From Natronomonas sp. (GTDB taxonomy: Archaea > Halobacteriota > Halobacteria > Halobacteriales > Haloarculaceae), in contig SLIW01000363.1 in the NCBI GenBank assembly GCA_007135435.1, forward strand, positions 1-8,535: a DNA stretch of 8,535 nucleotides, given 5' to 3'. Of the stretch, positions 1 to 5,687 are shown one piece after another; positions within the stretch are counted from its first letter, which is position 1, and every line of letters begins with the position of its first letter. The notes beneath the pieces are model-generated. The model was not told the DNA's origin and searched no databases. It saw only the letters and a list, made by a program, of their open reading frames with translations. Made by a program: the position numbers and the translations under genes.

Positions 1-484
1 CGCAGGTCAGTCCGTACTTTCGACGGAGGTGGCCGTACCCGCCACCGAGGGTGAGACCTGCGACACCAGTGTGGGAAACGATCCCACCCGGAACTGCGAG
101 TCCGAACGTTTGCGTCGCATGATCGACGTCCCGCCAGGTGGCACCGCCGCCGACGCGTACCCGCCGGGCATCGGGGTCGACGTCCACCCAGTTCATCGCC
201 GAGAGGTCGATGACGATCCCGTCGTCACACGTTCCGAGACCGGCAGCGTTGTGTCCGCCCCCTCGGACGGCGACGAGCAGCTCTCGCTCGCGGGCGAACT
301 CGACCGCACCGACGACGTCGGCGACGTCCGCGCACCGGGCGACGAGGGCGGGACGCTTGTCGATCATGCCGTTCCAGACGGAGCGAGCCTCGTCGTAGTC
401 CTGGTCGCCGGCGCGAATCAGCTCACCGTGAAACGCCGCTTCGAATCCCTCGATCTGGTCACCGCTTTCTGCGTCAGATCCCAT
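1..484 (-). CDS. FAD-binding oxidoreductase (BBE/GlcD-like, FAD_binding_4), 5' part only
   Basis: The reverse strand reads as one open frame of 161 codons from an ATG at 484-482 to the window edge, so the C-terminal part is missing. Residues 40-161 match the N-terminal FAD-binding domain of PCMH-type oxidases: RPALVARCADVADVV (44-58), the flavin-binding RGGGHNAAG (74-82), VGGGATWRDV (111-120), and GVAGLTLGGGYG followed by RKYGL (140-159). His79 in GGGHN aligns with the histidine that carries covalent FAD in berberine-bridge-type enzymes. The position of the second, cysteine, link appears to be Val136, so at most one covalent bond is expected (alignment by eye). The family oxidises alcohols, sugars or secondary metabolites with O2 or another acceptor; the substrate cannot be told here. 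There is no signal peptide, so it is probably cytosolic. The ATG lies 26-30 bases behind a TATA box, which fits a leaderless start. Confidence 0.9.
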   Translation of the reverse strand, partial: MGSDAESGDQIEGFEAAFHGELIRAGDQDYDEARSVWNGMIDKRPALVARCADVADVVGAVEFARERELLVAVRGGGHNAAGLGTCDDGIVIDLSAMNWVDVDPDARRVRVGGGATWRDVDHATQTFGLAVPGGIVSHTGVAGLTLGGGYGHLRRKYGLTC

Positions 485-508
485 ACGACACGGACCGACC
501 GCGAATCT

Positions 509-516
509 GTTATAGA
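509..516 (-). promoter_or_regulatory. TATA-like box of the FAD oxidoreductase gene
   Basis: On the minus strand the sequence CTATAAC lies about 26-30 bases upstream of the ATG at 484. That is the usual distance from box to transcription start in archaea, so the mRNA would be leaderless. It stands out as an A/T-rich block in GC-rich DNA. Confidence 0.6.
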
Positions 517-548
517 TTCCCGCTGAAAGGCGTTCGCCGTGCAAATTT

Positions 549-563
549 TTTCACGGCGTGAAA
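549..563. promoter_or_regulatory. Perfect 15-bp palindrome, candidate operator
   Basis: TTTCACG-G-CGTGAAA is a perfect inverted repeat with 7-bp arms and a 1-bp centre. It sits about 35 bases upstream of the TATA box of the FAD oxidoreductase gene, a position more typical of an activator site than of a repressor overlapping the box. The binding protein is unknown; the FilR1-type regulator encoded next door (656-1486) is an obvious candidate, but this is inference. Confidence 0.45.
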
Positions 564-586
564 TATCCTGGAATGTCAAGGGGTCT

Positions 587-638
587 GACGAGTGGGTCGG
601 CCCAGTGAGTCGGACGAGTGGGTCGTCCCAGTGAGTCG
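587..638. repeat. 26-bp tandem direct repeat, two copies
   Basis: Two adjoining 26-bp units (587-612 and 613-638) differ at one base (G at 600, T at 626). The first eight bases of each unit are GACGAGTG and the last eight are AGTGAGTC followed by G. Each unit also holds a short inverted repeat TGGG-N4-CCCA (593-604 and 619-630), and a fragment TCGGCCCA follows at 636-643. The repeat fills the gap between the end of the FilR1-type gene and the promoter of the FAD gene. Confidence 0.8.
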
Positions 639-655
639 GCCCAAGGTGTGGTGGC

Positions 656-1486
656 CTATTCGAGCGATATCGGTGAACCCCGTTCGGACGGGTCTCCGAG
701 CGGCTCGGCTTCTGTGCGGAACTGCTCGTAGTACGACTCCGCCCACGTTCGCATGTCACTACTGGTCGTCTCGACGAGCGCCTGTAATCCGCCGATCTCG
801 TGATCGTAACAACAGATGGTCACGCACTCGTCGAAGAGACAGATCTCGTACCTCTCGTCGAACGGGAGGTCCTCGTGGAGCAAGACGGAGTAGCTTTCGC
901 TACGGGCAGCCTCCAGGATCTTCTCTGTGTCCCCCCACGACAGGAGCTCCTCGAACACTTCCGGCGGATAGATGTACTCGCAGTGGAACTCGTCCTGCTG
1001 GTCGATGAACCGATCGAACGAGGTCTCCAGCGTCCGTAACCCCAGCATCGCCACGCCAACCCCACGCCACGTGGACGTCTCCGTGATCAACTCGATACGG
1101 CGTTCGACGGGTCTGTCCGGGTAGCCAGGATTCGGGCGGGTTATCGCCACGTCAGTGAACAGGTCGACGCTGAACCCGTCGAGTTCGTGAGGCAACCACT
1201 GCCAGACGTCACGAAGTCGGTGCTCGACCGTCATCGCTTCCACGAACTCCGCGAGTCGACCGGCGACGAACTCGCCCAGGCCAGTCAGCTGGTACGTCCG
1301 GCCCTCGCGTTCCACCCAGTTGCGCTCCTCGAAGTCGGTGAGGATTCGGCTCATGGTCGGCGACGAGGCTCCCGTGGCGGATCGCAACACGTCACGGTCA
1401 CCCGGGCCCTCGATCAGGGCGTCGAGCACGGCGATGCGGTGGTCCGACGTGACGAGAAATTCGACGTCGTCGGGTACCCCAGGCAT
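656..1486 (-). CDS. Winged-helix transcriptional regulator with FilR1 middle domain
   Basis: This 276-residue protein has an N-terminal winged helix-turn-helix at residues 10-80, ending in the wing WVEREGRTYQLTGLGEFVAGRL. Its C-terminal half (about 130-258) resembles the FilR1 'methanogenesis regulatory' domain (PF08350), with a typical closing pattern of FDECVTICCYDHEIGG, LQALVETTS and WAESYYEQFR. The ATG at 1486 is chosen because a TATA-like ATTAA lies 25-29 bases upstream. Haloarchaea carry many such proteins as dimeric DNA-binding regulators, with the C-terminal domain thought to sense a ligand. It is a single gene between the methyltransferase gene and the divergently unrelated repeat region. 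A role in controlling the adjacent FAD oxidoreductase is possible because of the palindrome there, but the effector and targets are unknown. Confidence 0.88.
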   Translation of the reverse strand: MPGVPDDVEFLVTSDHRIAVLDALIEGPGDRDVLRSATGASSPTMSRILTDFEERNWVEREGRTYQLTGLGEFVAGRLAEFVEAMTVEHRLRDVWQWLPHELDGFSVDLFTDVAITRPNPGYPDRPVERRIELITETSTWRGVGVAMLGLRTLETSFDRFIDQQDEFHCEYIYPPEVFEELLSWGDTEKILEAARSESYSVLLHEDLPFDERYEICLFDECVTICCYDHEIGGLQALVETTSSDMRTWAESYYEQFRTEAEPLGDPSERGSPISLE

Positions 1487-1510
1487 GGGCTCTGTTCGTC
1501 CCGGGGCACA

Positions 1511-1516
1511 TTAATC
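1511..1516 (-). promoter_or_regulatory. TATA-like box of the FilR1-type regulator gene
   Basis: The minus strand reads ATTAATG 25-30 bases upstream of the ATG at 1486, consistent with leaderless transcription. It is the only A/T-rich block in this 100-bp gap. Confidence 0.5.
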
Positions 1517-1521
1517 GTACT

Positions 1522-1555
1522 CACGCGGAAGCGTGTAATGACACCCGGCAGTGTC
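1522..1555. promoter_or_regulatory. Two adjacent short inverted repeats, candidate operator region
   Basis: CACGC-GGAA-GCGTG (1522-1535) and GACAC-CCGGCA-GTGTC (1540-1555) lie directly upstream of the TATA box of the FilR1-type regulator gene. Each has perfect 5-bp arms. They could be an autoregulatory site; short arms of this size also occur by chance, so confidence is low. Confidence 0.3.
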
Positions 1556-1586
1556 TCTCTCCGCACGAACACGTGTCTGTCTTCCA

Positions 1587-2315
1587 TCACTCGATCCGCC
1601 CCGAGAGGAGGCCCACGAACCCGAGGGCGAACGTCTCGTAGCGCCGCTCGGTGGCCCGCGCTACCAGGGACTCCCGCGAGGCGGCTACGCGCCGGGTCAG
1701 CCGGGAGTCGAACCGGGAGGCCGGCGCGCGGAGGACCTCCAGTGGCCCGGCGCCGGGCGCGCTCGCGGCGGCGAACGCGCTGAACAGCGGGTTGAGCGCC
1801 CGGCCTCGCGTATCGTCGGTCGCGGTCATGTCCATCAGGGCGATCCGGCCCCCTGGGCCGACGAGGTCGCCCCAACCGTCGACCACGGCGGCCGGGTCCT
1901 CGAACATCCCGCAGACGAACGTCGCGAGGACGGCGTCGACCTCGTCTGCCGTGACGGGCGGCCGGGTCGCGTCCCCCCGGACCACGGCGACGTTGGCGTA
2001 CGGGGCGGCCCGCCTCCGGGCGCGTTCGAGGAGCGGCCCGGTCAGATCCACGCCGATGACCCGTCCCTCCGGGCCGACCCGCTCGCGGAGGTGCGGGAGG
2101 TTCGCCCCGGAGCCGCAGCCCATCTCGACGACGGTGTCGCCCGGTCGGGCGACCCGGTCTGCCGCGACCCGCCGCCACCGGGCGACCCCCGGGACCGTGG
2201 CGATGGCGTCGTAGAGGCCCGCCCAGCGGCCGTAGAACTCGGGGACGCTCGGGCCGGGCCGTCCCTTCTCTTCGTCGGTGCCCACGTGCGGTCCCCCCTC
2301 GTCCTCGGAACTCAC
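1587..2315 (-). CDS. Class I SAM-dependent methyltransferase (Methyltransf_11/25 type)
   Basis: This 242-residue protein has the Rossmann methyltransferase motifs in order: motif I VVEMGCGSGAN (62-72), the acidic end of strand 2 in VIGVDLT (86-92, Asp90), GDA (114-116), a strand-4 segment DAVLATFVCGMF (127-138), and GPGGRIALMDM (153-163). The N-terminal helix FYGRWAGLYDAIATVPG (27-43) is usual in small-molecule or lipid/quinone-like methyltransferases; the substrate cannot be assigned. The start is a GTG whose last bases overlap the TGA of the upstream regulator gene (GTGA). This implies translational coupling, and no ATG exists before motif I. It is the last gene of the dcd operon. The first 20 residues are low-complexity and acidic and might not be conserved; a GTG at codon 11 is an alternative start. 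Confidence 0.88.
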   Translation of the reverse strand: MSSEDEGGPHVGTDEEKGRPGPSVPEFYGRWAGLYDAIATVPGVARWRRVAADRVARPGDTVVEMGCGSGANLPHLRERVGPEGRVIGVDLTGPLLERARRRAAPYANVAVVRGDATRPPVTADEVDAVLATFVCGMFEDPAAVVDGWGDLVGPGGRIALMDMTATDDTRGRALNPLFSAFAAASAPGAGPLEVLRAPASRFDSRLTRRVAASRESLVARATERRYETFALGFVGLLSGRIE

Positions 2316-3208
2316 AGGACGTCCCTGACGACGCTCACGACGGCGGTCGCGTCCGCGCCGAGGACGTAGACGATCGGCTCGATGCCGAAGCCGCCGGTCT
2401 GGTAGAGGACGTCGACGTCGGGGTCGTCGGACAGCGCCGCGACGACGGCCGCCTCGAGGTCGTCCTCGGCGTCGAACTCGCGGGTCTCGTAACCCGCGGC
2501 CTCGAGCTTCGCCAGGAGGTCCTCGTCGTAGCGGACGTTGAGCGCCGCCCGGGCGTCCGACCCTCCCTCCCGGGTCGCGAGGAGCAGCGTCGCGACGTGC
2601 TCGGAGACGCCGAACTCGGGATCGGCGGGCACCGTGGCCCGCCCCTTGACGTCGAGGATGCGACCGGGGACGGCCGCCACGTCGTCGATGGTCTCGGCGT
2701 CCGGCAGCGCCTCGACCAGGTTCGAGCCGACCGCCGGCACGAGCGCGGCGAAGCCGCTCGTGTTCTCGAGGGTCCGGACGCCGCGGCGGACCGACGAGCG
2801 GACCCGCTCGGTCATCCGGAGCTCGCCCTCCGGGTCGTGGACGTCGAGCGGGCCCTCGTAGTCACCCAGCGGCGGGAACGCCTCCTCGTGGAGCCGCGAG
2901 AGGACGTCGCCCCGCTCGAGCTGGCGGATCAGCACCTCCGCCTCGACGAGCGCCTGGACGCGGGACATCTCGCCGCTCGCCAGCCCCTCGGCGAGCCGAT
3001 CGACGAGCTCGCGGACGCGCTCGTCGTCGGCGAGCGTCGGGTCCACGTCGACGTCGCCGTGGGCGTACTTCGAGACCGCGCTCTGGCTGATGCCGAGGAG
3101 CTCGGCCACCTCGCTCTGGGTGAGCCCCCGCTCGCGGAGCTCGCCGGCCAGCATCGACCGGAAGGTCGGGAGGAACGCCTCGACGACCACCTCCTCGACG
3201 AACTTCAT
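2312..3208 (-). CDS. HTH-ThiN domain transcriptional regulator (ThiR-like)
   Basis: The 298-residue protein opens with an XRE-type helix-turn-helix (about 12-52), with the recognition stretch LTQSEVAELLGISQSAVSKY. After a helical linker comes a ThiN domain (about 130-298): LVPAVGSNLVEALPDA, VPGRI, FGVSEHVATLLLATR, NVRYDEDLL and TGGFGIEPIVYVLG. ThiN folds act as thiamine-phosphate synthase when fused to ThiD. Fused to an HTH they form ThiR, described in archaea as a regulator of thiamine synthesis and uptake genes that senses thiamine phosphates. The usual FDR-EEP-like segment reads FDAEDD here, so catalysis is doubtful and a sensor role is favoured. I chose the ATG at 3208, one base after the dcd stop. 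A GTG at 3238 inside dcd would add ten residues not expected in the family. The gene is co-transcribed with dcd and coupled to the methyltransferase. That it controls thiamine genes in this organism is inferred from family membership. Confidence 0.85.
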   Translation of the reverse strand: MKFVEEVVVEAFLPTFRSMLAGELRERGLTQSEVAELLGISQSAVSKYAHGDVDVDPTLADDERVRELVDRLAEGLASGEMSRVQALVEAEVLIRQLERGDVLSRLHEEAFPPLGDYEGPLDVHDPEGELRMTERVRSSVRRGVRTLENTSGFAALVPAVGSNLVEALPDAETIDDVAAVPGRILDVKGRATVPADPEFGVSEHVATLLLATREGGSDARAALNVRYDEDLLAKLEAAGYETREFDAEDDLEAAVVAALSDDPDVDVLYQTGGFGIEPIVYVLGADATAVVSVVRDVL

Positions 3209-3209
3209 C

Positions 3210-5243
3210 TCACTGGTCGCCCCCGAACTCCCGATCACCCTGGATCCGGGACGCCTGCGGGCCGCGCTGGCCCTGGTACTTCGAGCCGCGCTCGGCGCCG
3301 TAGGGTCGCTCGGCCGGCGTCTTCAGCTCCGTGAACGTGAGCTGGGAGACCCGCATCCCCGGGGTCAGCGCCACCGGCGCCGTCCCGAGGTTCGACAGCT
3401 CCAGGGTGATCTGGCCCTCGTACCCCGGGTCGCAGAGCCCGGCGGTGTTCGACAGGAACACCCCGCCGCGACCACCGAGGAAGTTCTCGATCGTCTCGCC
3501 GTTCGGCTGCACCTCGAGGTCGTACGTCGGCTCGACGCGGTCGGTCTCCTCCACACTCACGACCCTCTCGAAACGGACGTCCTCCCGGAGGATCTGATCG
3601 AGCCGGACGGTATCGACGCCCGCGTCGGCGTACGCGTCGCGGAATCGACGGAGCGTCTCGCGCTTGACCGAGTCGTATTCCTCGTTCTCGACATTCGAGA
3701 TACTGCTCTTCGACGAGTACCCCATCGCCTCGGCCGCATCGGACATCGTCATGTCCGCTTCCTCACGCAGGCGCCGCAGGAGGGAGCTCGGATTCGGTAC
3801 GTACTGTCCCCGTTTGTGCGGTTCGCTTGCGGTGTCGATAGCCCACTCGACGTGCTCGTTGTACAGGTCGCTCGGCTCGATGTACACCTCGCGCTCGCGG
3901 CTGTACGCCGAACTATGAAGGCCCAGTCTGGCCGCGAGGTACATCGTCCGGTTCGCCAGCGACTCGTTCGCCGTGTAAAGCGTCTCTCGCGAGTCCCGAC
4001 GACAGCCGTCCCCGTCGAGGAGTCCGTCCAGCAGCGCCTCCAGGACCGGTTCGGGCCAGTTCCACGCGTGGTCCGGGACGTTCTTCTCTCCACCGGAGCC
4101 GGCGAGCCGACGGAAGACCTTCGACCAGAGCGCCGAACAGACGGCGAGTCTCTCGACGCCGTTCTCTCCCCGTCTCCGATAGAGACTGCTATCGTACGCC
4201 TCGAACCATGCGGCGACTCGGTCGATGTACGCCGCGTCCGTGTTGGCGAACTGTACCTGTTTCCGTCGAGCGGATCCCTCGGCGATGTAGAAGCCGAGTA
4301 CCCAGCCGAACTCGGGCGTGATCTCGAGTTCGCGTGGCAGCCGGGCGTCGCTCTGTTTGAACGCGACCTCGGCGTCGGCTGGCGCGTCCGCCGAGGAGAC
4401 ACAGGAAAGCGGTGCGGCGTTCCGCGAGTCGTAGTGGCGTTGCGAGACCTGGGGAACGTCGTCGCTCCACTCGACCGCTCCGAGGCCGTCCGCCGCGTAC
4501 GCGATGACGTCCTCGTCCCCTTCGAACAACGACACGAGGTCGATCTCCGTCTCCTCGCTCGGTGAACGCGGCAGGCGCCCCGGAACCATGACGTGGGTGC
4601 CCTCGGCGTTTTCGCTCGGGAGTCGGGTCACTCCGCCGTTCTCGTCGAGCGTGAAGAGGTTGTGGTCCCGGGTCACCAGCACCTCCCGCCCGGATTCCAG
4701 GCTCACCCGATAGATACGCTTTGTCGGGTTGGTGATGTAGTCGGTGACTCGATGGGTGCGTACCTGGAGCGTCTTGGGGTCGAACGCGACGGCTCGCGCG
4801 GGTCGCTCGTTCTCGACGATGTCGCCGATCTCGTGGAACCCGAAGCCTCCCTCTGGAGTCCACAGGAAGACCTCCTCGTCGTACGGGAGCGACGCGTGCA
4901 CCACGATCGCCAGTCGTCCGAGCGACGACCGGCCCTCGACGTGGGCGATGAGGTCCGCCGGGATGGCGACGCGCTCCTTCGTCGTCCCGAGCACGAAGTC
5001 GCCGGGGTGGAGGATGAAGTCGTCGCCGTCGTCGACCCGGGTCTCCTCGACGTACTCGCCGACCTCCCGCTGGCTCGTCGGGTGGATGCAGGGGATGTTC
5101 GTGCGGCGGAACTCGAGGAACTCCTCACCGAGGCGGAGGTCGACGCTCGCCGGCTGGATCTGCAGCTCGGGGTCGTCCAGCGGGTCGACGACCAGGTCGC
5201 CGTTATCGAGCCGGCGACGGATGTCCGTATCCGAAAGTATCAT
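3210..5243 (-). CDS. dcd: dCTP deaminase precursor interrupted by an intein
   Basis: The 677-codon frame splits into an N-extein of 117 residues (5243-4893), an intein of 482 residues (4892-3447) and a C-extein of 78 residues (3446-3213). The joined exteins give a 195-residue Dcd, normal for haloarchaea. Dcd deaminates dCTP to dUTP for dTMP synthesis as a cytosolic trimer; some archaeal homologues also hydrolyse dUTP to dUMP. Landmarks are MILSD at the start, EGRSSLGRL (103-111), then across the splice junction [21 protein letters not shown]. By alignment with E. coli Dcd, Ser106, Arg110 and Glu133 of the spliced protein match catalytic Ser111, Arg115 and Glu138, and the intein sits next to the Thr123-Ala124 equivalent. 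The unspliced protein should therefore be inactive. The ATG at 5243 starts 25-31 bases after a TATA box; upstream in-frame codons to 5591 overlap pth2 and are not Dcd. It is the first gene of a dcd-thiR-methyltransferase operon. Confidence 0.97.
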   Translation of the reverse strand: MILSDTDIRRRLDNGDLVVDPLDDPELQIQPASVDLRLGEEFLEFRRTNIPCIHPTSQREVGEYVEETRVDDGDDFILHPGDFVLGTTKERVAIPADLIAHVEGRSSLGRLAIVVHASLPYDEEVFLWTPEGGFGFHEIGDIVENERPARAVAFDPKTLQVRTHRVTDYITNPTKRIYRVSLESGREVLVTRDHNLFTLDENGGVTRLPSENAEGTHVMVPGRLPRSPSEETEIDLVSLFEGDEDVIAYAADGLGAVEWSDDVPQVSQRHYDSRNAAPLSCVSSADAPADAEVAFKQSDARLPRELEITPEFGWVLGFYIAEGSARRKQVQFANTDAAYIDRVAAWFEAYDSSLYRRRGENGVERLAVCSALWSKVFRRLAGSGGEKNVPDHAWNWPEPVLEALLDGLLDGDGCRRDSRETLYTANESLANRTMYLAARLGLHSSAYSREREVYIEPSDLYNEHVEWAIDTASEPHKRGQYVPNPSSLLRRLREEADMTMSDAAEAMGYSSKSSISNVENEEYDSVKRETLRRFRDAYADAGVDTVRLDQILREDVRFERVVSVEETDRVEPTYDLEVQPNGETIENFLGGRGGVFLSNTAGLCDPGYEGQITLELSNLGTAPVALTPGMRVSQLTFTELKTPAERPYGAERGSKYQGQRGPQASRIQGDREFGGDQ
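3618..3788 (-). other. XRE/HTH_3-like DNA-binding domain embedded in the intein
   Basis: Intein residues about 369-425 read like a Cro/C1-type helix-turn-helix: [20 protein letters not shown], then [20 protein letters not shown] and [15 protein letters not shown]. The order of an R-E-rich first helix, [12 protein letters not shown] turn, SxISNVEN recognition helix and a closing amphipathic helix matches the HTH_3 pattern. It lies between the endonuclease core and splicing block F. It may help position the endonuclease on DNA, as other accessory DNA-binding domains do in large inteins. Confidence 0.75.
3903..4307 (-). other. LAGLIDADG (DOD) homing endonuclease core inside the Dcd intein
   Basis: Intein residues 196-330 hold the two dodecapeptide motifs [12 protein letters not shown] and [10 protein letters not shown], spaced about 90 residues apart. 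A block D-like KNVPDHAW lies between them and a block H-like helix [13 protein letters not shown] (312-324) follows. The spacing and order fit a monomeric two-motif enzyme that would cut intein-free dcd alleles near the GTGCACGCG/ACCGCC junction. Activity is inferred only from intact acidic residues. Confidence 0.85.
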
Positions 5244-5267
5244 ACCACCATTCGGGGACGACAGGGG

Positions 5268-5274
5268 CATAAAG
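5268..5274 (-). promoter_or_regulatory. TATA box of the dcd operon
   Basis: The minus strand reads CTTTATG 25-31 bases upstream of the dcd ATG, preceded by a purine-containing CGAAGCC that could serve as BRE. The spacing predicts a leaderless dcd transcript. No other promoter is evident before the two downstream genes. Confidence 0.65.
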
Positions 5275-5319
5275 GGCTTCGGTCGCGGACCGGACCGTCC
5301 GTGGTCGGTTCCCGGCACG

Positions 5320-5328
5320 CACTTGTAC
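5320..5328 (+). promoter_or_regulatory. Weak TATA-like box of pth2
   Basis: ACTTGTA at 5321-5327 is 22-28 bases upstream of the pth2 ATG and is the least GC-rich block in that position. The match is weak. The 105-bp gap between dcd and pth2 therefore seems to hold two divergent core promoters. Confidence 0.35.
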
Positions 5329-5348
5329 GCCCCGGTCCACCGCCACGT

Positions 5349-5687
5349 ATGAAGCAGGCCATCGTCGCCCGCACCGACCTGGGGATGGGAAAGGGGAAGC
5401 TGGCTGCCCAGGTCGCCCACGCCTCCCTCAAGGCCTACGAGAAGGCTGGCCCCTCCACCCGGCAGGAGTGGACCTCCGGCGGGCAGAAGAAGGTCGTCCT
5501 CAAGGGTTCCGGGGAGAAGGAGCTCCAGCGGCTCGCCGACGAGGCGCGTCGCGAGGGGTTGCCGTACGCGCTGGTCCGCGACGCCGGCCACACCCAGCTC
5601 GAGCCCGGGACGCTGACGGCGCTGGCGGTCGGCCCCGGTGCGGAGAACGTCGTCGACAAGGTGACCGGCGATCTGAGCCTCTACTGA
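5349..5687 (+). CDS. pth2: Peptidyl-tRNA hydrolase, archaeal/eukaryotic Pth2 type
   Basis: The 112-residue protein is full length for Pth2, which frees tRNAs from prematurely released peptidyl-tRNA in the cytosol. Family landmarks are the start [20 protein letters not shown] with QVAHASL following (21-27; the lysine at 17 and His24 lie in the active-site helix), the strand [13 protein letters not shown] (47-59), [18 protein letters not shown] (71-88, Asp78 and Thr82 in the conserved D-AG-T cluster), ALAVGP (91-96) and the C-terminal VTGDLSLY. The ATG at 5349 begins the conserved N terminus exactly; in-frame upstream codons are the reverse complement of dcd. It is transcribed away from dcd. 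In many haloarchaea I would expect truD close downstream, but here about 2.1 kb intervenes. Confidence 0.97.
   Translation: MKQAIVARTDLGMGKGKLAAQVAHASLKAYEKAGPSTRQEWTSGGQKKVVLKGSGEKELQRLADEARREGLPYALVRDAGHTQLEPGTLTALAVGPGAENVVDKVTGDLSLY

Larger units (their letters stand above)
3447..4892 (-). other. Dcd intein: class 1, Ser1/Thr+1, with LAGLIDADG endonuclease and XRE-like HTH
   Basis: The 482-residue intein begins with Ser1 in block A (SLPYDEEV). Block B is [15 protein letters not shown] (69-83), with the Thr74-x-x-His77 motif. Block F is YDLEV (457-461) followed by ENFLGG (469-474). Block G is GGVFLSN (476-482), and the first C-extein residue is Thr. The endonuclease core has LAGLIDADG motif 1 at 198-206 (VLGFYIAEG, acidic Glu205), a block D-like KNVPDHAW (270-277), and motif 2 at 288-296 (LDGLLDGDG, acidic Asp295). 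Both catalytic acids are present, so homing activity is plausible. The penultimate residue is Ser, not the usual His. No stop or frameshift interrupts it. By hand count, 183 of 194 extein codons (start Met excluded) end in G/C (about 94%), against 50 of the first 60 intein codons (about 83%), a sign of separate origin. Boundaries follow from the seamless 195-residue Dcd left after removal. Confidence 0.96.

Noticed and set aside
29..526. 165-codon plus-strand open frame
   Set aside because: It lies opposite the FAD-binding protein, whose flavin-binding motifs are clear on the minus strand.
418..759. 113-codon minus-strand open frame across the 26-bp repeats
   Set aside because: It is in a different frame from both neighbouring genes, spans the promoter and repeats, and its sequence is low-complexity Ser/Arg/Thr.
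1551..2369. Open frames of 272 and 187 codons opposite the methyltransferase, and a 254-codon alternative minus frame
   Set aside because: The methyltransferase frame alone carries motif I and the overlap with the upstream gene; the others are composition shadows.
3090..4565. Long plus-strand open frame of 491 codons opposite the regulator and dcd
   Set aside because: It is antisense to well-supported genes and arises from their G/C-ending codons; its translation is Arg/Leu/Val-rich without any family motif.
5244..5591. Extension of the dcd frame upstream of 5243 (793-codon reading)
   Set aside because: These 116 codons are antisense to pth2 and the shared promoter, and Dcd proteins start at MILSD; the TATA box fits only the 5243 start.
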